From the NCBI GenBank assembly GCA_022599775.1, contig JAHZLQ010000022.1, forward strand, positions 1-37,500: 37,500 bases of DNA. The letters run 5' to 3'. The notes below the pieces were generated by a model. That model was not told where the DNA came from, searched no databases, and was given only the letters and a program-made list of their open reading frames with translations. Position numbers and translations under genes: made by a program. This DNA is from Gammaproteobacteria bacterium. Lineage in GTDB: Bacteria > Pseudomonadota > Gammaproteobacteria > Nevskiales > Nevskiaceae. Positions 33,543 through 37,500 of the stretch are shown here, piece by piece. The number at the start of each line of letters is the position of its first letter. Within the stretch, counting starts at the first letter, position 1.

Positions 33543-34395
33543 TCTGGACCTGCTCGCGCATCTGTTCGATCAGCACCTTCATCTCCACCGCGCAGCGCGT
33601 CATCTCCGCATCCTGAGACTTGGACGACAAGGTGTTCGCTTCGCGATTGAGTTCCTGCATCAGGAAATCGAGACGGCGCCCCACCGCGTCGTCCCGCCCC
33701 AAGGTTCTTCGAACTTCGCCGATATGGGTGGCCAGTCTCGACATTTCCTCATCGACATCCAGGCGCTGGGCCAGCAGCGCCAACTCCTGCTCAAGGCGAC
33801 CGGGATCGACGTCGACGCCGAGCTCTCGGCATCGCTCCCGGACCTTATCCAGCATTCCGCCACGCACTTCCGGAAGACGCTTCCGCACGGCCGCAACCAA
33901 GGATTCCATCAACTCGCAGCGCTGCATCAGGTACTGGCGCAGGCGCTCGCCTTCACGCTCGCGAGTTTGGGCGAAATCGTCCAAGGCGGCCTTGTAGGTT
34001 TCCAGAGCCAAGGCCTGTAGCGGCGCAAAGTCTGCGGACGATTCGCTGACCACCCCCGGCCAGGCGAGGACGCGCTGTAGATCGATTTGTGAGCTTGCAC
34101 CGGCGGCCTCCCGCACCAGCTCCAGCGCATCGAGAACCTGCTGCAGCCGCGATCGATCGATCTTGATGTTGCCGCCATCAATCTCTGTTGAATAGCGAAG
34201 CTGCGCCTCCACCTTGCCGCGCGACACGCATTCGGCTGCCATCGTCCGCAGCTCATTTTCGAGTCCACGAAATTCTTCCGGCAAGCGCAACTGCAGATCG
34301 AGGTAACGGTGATTGACGGATCGTAGTTCCCAGGTGATCTGTCCTGCCTGGTTCTGCAGTTCCGCCCGCGCGTAGCCAGTCATGCTGCGTATCAT
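33532..34395 (-). CDS. yicC: YicC family endoribonuclease
   Basis: 287 aa, matching the YicC family (stress-induced RNA endonuclease, known to act on small RNAs). MIRSMTGYARAELQ is the family-typical start, LRSVNHRYLDLQLRLPEEFRGLENELR follows, and the C-terminal GRRLDFLMQELNREANTLSSKSQ is diagnostic. GAGG precedes the ATG at 34395 by six nt; the frame upstream to 34497 is not coding in style. It opens the yicC-gmk-rpoZ run; gmk starts within its last 11 nt. rph, often divergent from yicC, is not here. Confidence 0.93.
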   Translation of the reverse strand: MIRSMTGYARAELQNQAGQITWELRSVNHRYLDLQLRLPEEFRGLENELRTMAAECVSRGKVEAQLRYSTEIDGGNIKIDRSRLQQVLDALELVREAAGASSQIDLQRVLAWPGVVSESSADFAPLQALALETYKAALDDFAQTREREGERLRQYLMQRCELMESLVAAVRKRLPEVRGGMLDKVRERCRELGVDVDPGRLEQELALLAQRLDVDEEMSRLATHIGEVRRTLGRDDAVGRRLDFLMQELNREANTLSSKSQDAEMTRCAVEMKVLIEQMREQVQNVE

Positions 34396-34432
34396 TCGGT
34401 GCCTCGCGTTGTCGCGATAATGGAGGCGATGA

Positions 34433-34438
34433 ATTCTA
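34433..34438 (-). promoter_or_regulatory. predicted -10 element of yicC
   Basis: TAGAAT on the minus strand is a five-of-six match to TATAAT, 38 nt before the yicC ATG. No good -35 is found at the usual distance. The rest of the 244-nt gap 34396-34639 shows only a weak stem and no gene. Confidence 0.3.
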
Positions 34439-34639
34439 CCGCAGCCAGCCCGCTGCCGACCGTAGCCCTGCTCACATCGCTCTGATGCACCGCGCACTCA
34501 TCGCTTGACTGCGCTCCGAGCGTAGGGATGCCCCAATAGAAATCGGCCTACCGTTGGCCGCACAAAACAAGCGGATACGATAAGCCGACTTTTAAGCTTG
34601 ACGTCTGCCCGCCGCGACGGACAGATACCCGCGTCTGCC

Positions 34640-35101
34640 TCAAGGCATTGGTGCAGGCACCGTCTTGGTGGCAGCAAGCTTCTTCACCGCCTTCTTCTTC
34701 GCCGGCGCCTTCTTGGCGATCTTCTTTACCGCCTTCTTGGCCGCGACCTTTTTAGCAGGGGCCTTCTTCGCTACTTTCTTGGCCACCTTCTTTACGGCAG
34801 CCTTCTTCACCGCAACTTTCTTGGCGACCTTTTTGGCGACCTTCTTCGTTGCCTTCTTTGCCGCAAGCTTCTTCGCTACTTTCTTGCTCGCCTTCTTGAC
34901 AGCCTTCTTGGCGACTGTCTTCTTGCTGGCCTTCTTTGCAGCTTTCTTGACGGCCTTCTTGGCTACGGTCTTTTTGGCGACTGCTTTCTTGACCGCGACT
35001 TTCTTCACTGCAGATTTCTTGGCAGCCGCTTTCTTGGCAACCGCTTTCTTTGCAGCCTTCTTCGCTGCGACCTTCTTGGCCGCCTTCTTCGCTACTGCCA
35101 T
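34640..35101 (-). CDS. histone H1-like AKK-repeat DNA-binding protein
   Basis: 153 aa made almost entirely of Lys, Ala and Val in AKK, VAKK, KKVA and KKAP units, with a short Pro/Met end (TKTVPAPMP) and no acidic residue. The pattern matches bacterial histone H1-like proteins (Hc1-, AlgP- or Bordetella BpH1-type), which bind and compact DNA through their lysine tails. AGGAG lies nine nt before the ATG at 35101; the longer frame to 35170 is not used. Numbers of repeats vary between strains in such genes. It is divergent from the cyclotransferase-sirtuin operon and upstream of yicC on the same strand. A dyad (35158-35178) lies in the promoter region. Confidence 0.9.
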   Translation of the reverse strand: MAVAKKAAKKVAAKKAAKKAVAKKAAAKKSAVKKVAVKKAVAKKTVAKKAVKKAAKKASKKTVAKKAVKKASKKVAKKLAAKKATKKVAKKVAKKVAVKKAAVKKVAKKVAKKAPAKKVAAKKAVKKIAKKAPAKKKAVKKLAATKTVPAPMP

Positions 35102-35157
35102 TTCGTACTCTCCTGATTTCCGCACAATCGGAAAATTTCCGTCCCCTGAATGCAACA

Positions 35158-35178
35158 ATGAAGCGCTCAACGCTTCAT
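35158..35178. repeat. 8-bp stem-loop between divergent histone-like and cyclotransferase genes
   Basis: ATGAAGCG (35158-35165) and CGCTTCAT (35171-35178) form a perfect stem with a 5-nt loop. It lies 57-77 nt before the histone-like start and 50-70 nt before the cyclotransferase start, so it may be an operator or leader hairpin for either. Confidence 0.4.
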
Positions 35179-35226
35179 GTGAATGGAATTTGACGGATTG
35201 CTGTCAGAAAATCAATTGAAGCCAGC

Positions 35227-36039
35227 TTGGATGCGATCAACAGGACAGCCCACTTGGTACTCAATCGAAATCTCATTGGCTCGGCTGTCGCGTTCTTCAG
35301 CCTGCTTTGCGTGTGTGCGCCGACCTTTTCTGCGCCGTCGCTCGGCTATCACATCGAACGCATTGAGCCGCATGACAGCACACGCTTCACACAAGGACTA
35401 ACGATTGTTGGCGACCGCCTGATCGAAAGTACCGGAGGCTATGGGCTGTCCCTATTGAGCGTTCGGAACTTGAACGGAAGCGCAGAAGAACGCTTGATCC
35501 GCTTGCCCTCGAAGGTGTTCGGCGAAGGTGTGAGCGCAGCACCCGGCGGCCTGATGCAACTGACATGGCGCGCAGGTATCGCATGGCTGTTCAACGACGC
35601 GCTGGAACTGCAGGCTCGCTATTCGTATGAAGGGGAAGGCTGGGGTCTGACCTTCGACGGCACTCGATTCGTGATGAGCAACGGGACTTCACGTCTGCTC
35701 TTTCGATCAACAACGACGTTCAGAACCGAGAGCATGATCGAAGTTCGCGACGAGGGCCGGCCGGTATCGCAGCTCAACGAGCTCGAGTTCGCACACGGAT
35801 ACATCTTCGCCAACATCTGGCATAGCGACCGAATCGCCGTCATCGATCCGGCGAATGGAGAGGTTCGTGCCTGGCTCGATCTCGCACGCCTGAAGCAAGG
35901 CTTTCGCAAGCCGGCTCACTGGGACGCGCGAGAGCATGTGCTCAACGGTATCGCGTATGACCAACAACGCGACGAGTTCTGGCTGACAGGCAAGTGTTGG
36001 CCGGTGCTGTATGTCATCAAGCTGGACGGACTGCCGTGA
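35227..36039 (+). CDS. exported glutaminyl-peptide cyclotransferase (plant-type)
   Basis: About 270 aa. A basic head and hydrophobic run (LIGSAVAFFSLLCVCAPTFSA) give a signal peptide cleaved near residue 36. The rest is a five-bladed propeller with the family marks RFTQGLTIVGDRL, EGWGLTFDGTRFVMSNGTS, LNELEFAHGYIFANIWHSDRIAVIDP, VLNGIAYDQQRDEFWLTGKCWPVLYVI. Such enzymes form N-terminal pyroglutamate on exported proteins. The only start I can place is TTG at 35227; no strong Shine-Dalgarno is visible, so the true start is uncertain. Its stop overlaps the sirtuin start as GTGA. Confidence 0.85.
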   Translation: MDAINRTAHLVLNRNLIGSAVAFFSLLCVCAPTFSAPSLGYHIERIEPHDSTRFTQGLTIVGDRLIESTGGYGLSLLSVRNLNGSAEERLIRLPSKVFGEGVSAAPGGLMQLTWRAGIAWLFNDALELQARYSYEGEGWGLTFDGTRFVMSNGTSRLLFRSTTTFRTESMIEVRDEGRPVSQLNELEFAHGYIFANIWHSDRIAVIDPANGEVRAWLDLARLKQGFRKPAHWDAREHVLNGIAYDQQRDEFWLTGKCWPVLYVIKLDGLP

Positions 36040-36764
36040 GTCCGCCGATCTTTGATGTCAGCCGCTATACGCGTGTGGTTTTTTTCACCGGTGCCGGGAT
36101 GTCAGCCGAATGCGGTGTTCCAACTTATCGAGGACATGGTGGGATCTGGTCGCAATACCGGTGGCAGGACTACGCGTGTCAACGAGCGTTCGACAAGGAC
36201 GCGCGATCCGTTCAGGACTTTCACCAGACTCGACGCCGCAAAGTGCTTGAATGCGCGCCGCATGCGGGCCACTTCAGGTTGGCTCAGCTCGAATCGCTTC
36301 ACCCGAATCTTGCGATCGTGACGCAGAACATCGACGGAATGCACCAACGTGCAGGCTCGCGCAGCGTGGTCGAACTGCATGGCAGCCTGTGGCGCGTTCG
36401 ATGCGAACTGCATGGCCGCTCGGTCGACTTGGCTCATGCTGCCTATGCGCGTCGCGCATGCCCTCAATGCGGAAGGCCGCTCAGGCCTGACATCACCTGG
36501 TTCGAGGACCGCGTCGGTACCGACGCGTGGGGCGCCGCCGAGGCACTGATCGCGGCCTGTGACCTGTTCGTGTCGATCGGCACCTCAGGCTCGGTCTGGC
36601 CCGCCGCCGGGCTCGCCGAACTCGCGCGTTCAAGCGGTGCTGAAACCGTTGAGATCAATGTCGAGGTCAACGAAGCTTCAGCACTCTATCGGCACTGCAT
36701 TCGTGATCCCGCGTCGATCGCCGTCTGCCGCAGCTTCCCGGCGCCGGGCGTCACGAACCGATGA
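36036..36764 (+). CDS. Sir2-family NAD-dependent protein deacylase
   Basis: 242 aa, CobB-like class III sirtuin removing acyl groups from lysines using NAD. GAGMSAECG (19-27) and TQNIDGMHQRAGS (96-108) line the NAD site; His115 in ELHGSLW is the catalytic base. One zinc pair is CPQC and the other is only Cys-x2-His in VRCELHG, as the first pair is also incomplete in E. coli CobB. RPDITWFED and IGTSGSVWPAAG follow. The Tyr of the class III Tyr-x2-Arg acyl-selecting motif is replaced by His63 (FHQTRRR), with Arg66 kept. GTG start at 36036 overlaps the cyclotransferase stop by 4 nt. The next gene overlaps in turn. Confidence 0.9.
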   Translation: MSPPIFDVSRYTRVVFFTGAGMSAECGVPTYRGHGGIWSQYRWQDYACQRAFDKDARSVQDFHQTRRRKVLECAPHAGHFRLAQLESLHPNLAIVTQNIDGMHQRAGSRSVVELHGSLWRVRCELHGRSVDLAHAAYARRACPQCGRPLRPDITWFEDRVGTDAWGAAEALIAACDLFVSIGTSGSVWPAAGLAELARSSGAETVEINVEVNEASALYRHCIRDPASIAVCRSFPAPGVTNR

Positions 36765-36995
36765 ATTGCATCATCACACCCTTGGCAAGGGTGCCATTCA
36801 TCACCATATTGCGTGCTCGCCGGATGTGTATTCGCCTTCCTGTGGCAAAGCGCATTGTCGGCCGAAGCGGGGCAGCAACTGATTCAGCAGTACGGATTGA
36901 TTCCCGCCTGGCTGACGGTGTTCAGTTCGATGTTCCTGTACGGACAATGGCCGCACTTGATCGGCAATCTGCTCTACCTGTGGAAGTTCGCCGCA
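36761..36995 (+). pseudogene. rhomboid-family protease, frameshifted and truncated
   Basis: ATG at 36761 overlaps the sirtuin stop as ATGA. Translation gives MNCIITPLARVPFITIL, then needs a one-base skip near 36812 to continue as VLAGCVFAFLWQSALS, then YGLIPAWLTVFSSMFLYGQW-PHLIGNLLYLWKF. This matches the N-terminal helices of rhomboid proteases (FLWQ, GLIPA, TSMFLHGGW-like, HLIGNMLYLW). The homology stops at LYLW; the GxS active-site helix and the His helix are missing, so it cannot be a working protease. A 7-bp stem with A-rich loop (37006-37024) follows, then nothing recognisable to 37089. Confidence 0.7.
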
Positions 36996-37089
36996 CGATG
37001 TTGCGGTCGGACAAAAGGTCCGGCTTCAAGGACTGACATTCGGCCGCAAACCGCCGGCATGTCGTCGGCGCCCATCGATAGGCGCACGA

Positions 37090-37500
37090 TCAATTGATGT
37101 CCAAGATCGTTTCTTCGCCTTCCTCAATCTCGAAGTTGCGCTCACGACGGAACGACAGCTCATCATCATCTTCCGGGTCATCGTCCTCGGCGTCACAGGT
37201 AAAGGCTATTGTGTAGTCACCGGCTTCCAGAAAGCCGATGCTGTAGGACAATCCACTACTGCCGTTCTGGGCGACAAGGCCGACCGACGTCAGGGGCTCA
37301 TTGTCACCGCCAATGTCCCCCACGTCCGCGTCCTCTCCATCGAACACGTAAAGTGCCGGTTCACAGCCATTGCTGACGAGACCTGCGGAGACGGTTCCGC
37401 GAACCCGGCCTGAAAATTCGTCGTCAACGACACGAAGCGCGTTCCGCAATCGATACGGATCAGAAAAATCGTCGGGCTCGATCAGGCCACGCCGCAGATC
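37090..37500 (-). CDS. DUF4382 domain protein, 3' part only
   Basis: Incomplete: the frame stays open to the window edge, so only the C-terminal 136 aa are seen. FSDPYRLRNALRVVD preceded by DLRRGLIEP and followed by GRVRGTVS matches DUF4382, a secreted beta-sandwich family often on lipoproteins. The tail is very acidic (DAEDDDPEDDDELSF) and ends ETILDIN. Function unknown; whether a signal peptide is present cannot be seen. Confidence 0.7.
   Translation of the reverse strand, partial: DLRRGLIEPDDFSDPYRLRNALRVVDDEFSGRVRGTVSAGLVSNGCEPALYVFDGEDADVGDIGGDNEPLTSVGLVAQNGSSGLSYSIGFLEAGDYTIAFTCDAEDDDPEDDDELSFRRERNFEIEEGEETILDIN

Noticed and set aside
34396-34639. rph or another gene divergent from yicC
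   Set aside because: Only a 21-codon frame without family signature is present.
36761-36995. Rhombosortase partner for the GlyGly-CTERM nuclease
   Set aside because: The fragment matches general rhomboid proteases (GLIPA, HLIGN-LYLW), is truncated and lies 24 kb away.

Overview
The window is GC-rich, densely packed chromosomal DNA with short intergenic gaps and many 4-nt start/stop overlaps. Gene content points to an aerobic gammaproteobacterium. The clues are aceE-aceF, an aa3-type cytochrome oxidase cluster with a cytochrome c domain fused to subunit II, a yicC-gmk-rpoZ-spoT-recG block, bioBFD beside comF, and a GlyGly-CTERM exonuclease. I infer the Xanthomonadales/Nevskiales (Solimonadaceae-like) neighbourhood; no rRNA or tRNA gene is present to confirm it. 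I see no phage, insertion sequence, integrase or CRISPR array.

Layout. (1) 1-4730: a palindromic intergenic repeat, a hypoxanthine-DNA glycosylase coupled to a 3-hydroxyisobutyrate dehydrogenase-like enzyme, a pair of exported proteins (one a two-domain VOC lipoprotein), ompW with an FNR-type box, a small basic protein and an AT-richer orphan secreted protein. (2) 4890-10440: the pyruvate dehydrogenase genes aceE-aceF, ending in a strong terminator and divergent from a LysR-type regulator whose promoter overlaps that of aceE. (3) 10440-13280: a large secreted ExeM/NucH-type nuclease. (4) 13400-21560: the cytochrome c oxidase region (DUF2244, coxB, coxA, a 38-aa assembly protein, coxC, then DUF2909, SURF1, a Sco-like protein, ctaA, ctaB). 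The usual ctaG/cox11 is absent. (5) 21650-25380: bioB-bioF-bioD with comF divergent. (6) 25470-26705: a DUF819 membrane protein. (7) 26716-34395: yicC-gmk-rpoZ-(terminator)-spoT-ridA-recG-ubiA on the minus strand. (8) 34640-37500: an AKK-repeat histone H1-like gene divergent from a tightly overlapped glutaminyl cyclotransferase-sirtuin-rhomboid operon whose rhomboid is frameshifted and truncated, then the 3' part of a DUF4382 gene running off the window.

How the genes work together. Pyruvate dehydrogenase feeds acetyl-CoA to respiration. The heme O/heme A enzymes, SURF1 and the Sco-like protein build the terminal oxidase. bioBFD makes the biotin used by carboxylases. The gmk-spoT block couples GTP supply and the stringent response to RNA polymerase.

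Most of the window is housekeeping. I did not find a clearly new defence or mobile system. The signals most worth a second look are: heptameric repeats with the same 7-bp period at three loci, two of them inside genes; the overlapping aceE/LysR control region with a perfect dyad; the cyclotransferase-sirtuin-rhomboid operon facing a lysine-rich histone-like gene; and an oxidase cluster that has a Sco-like protein and a His-rich subunit I tail but no Cox11.
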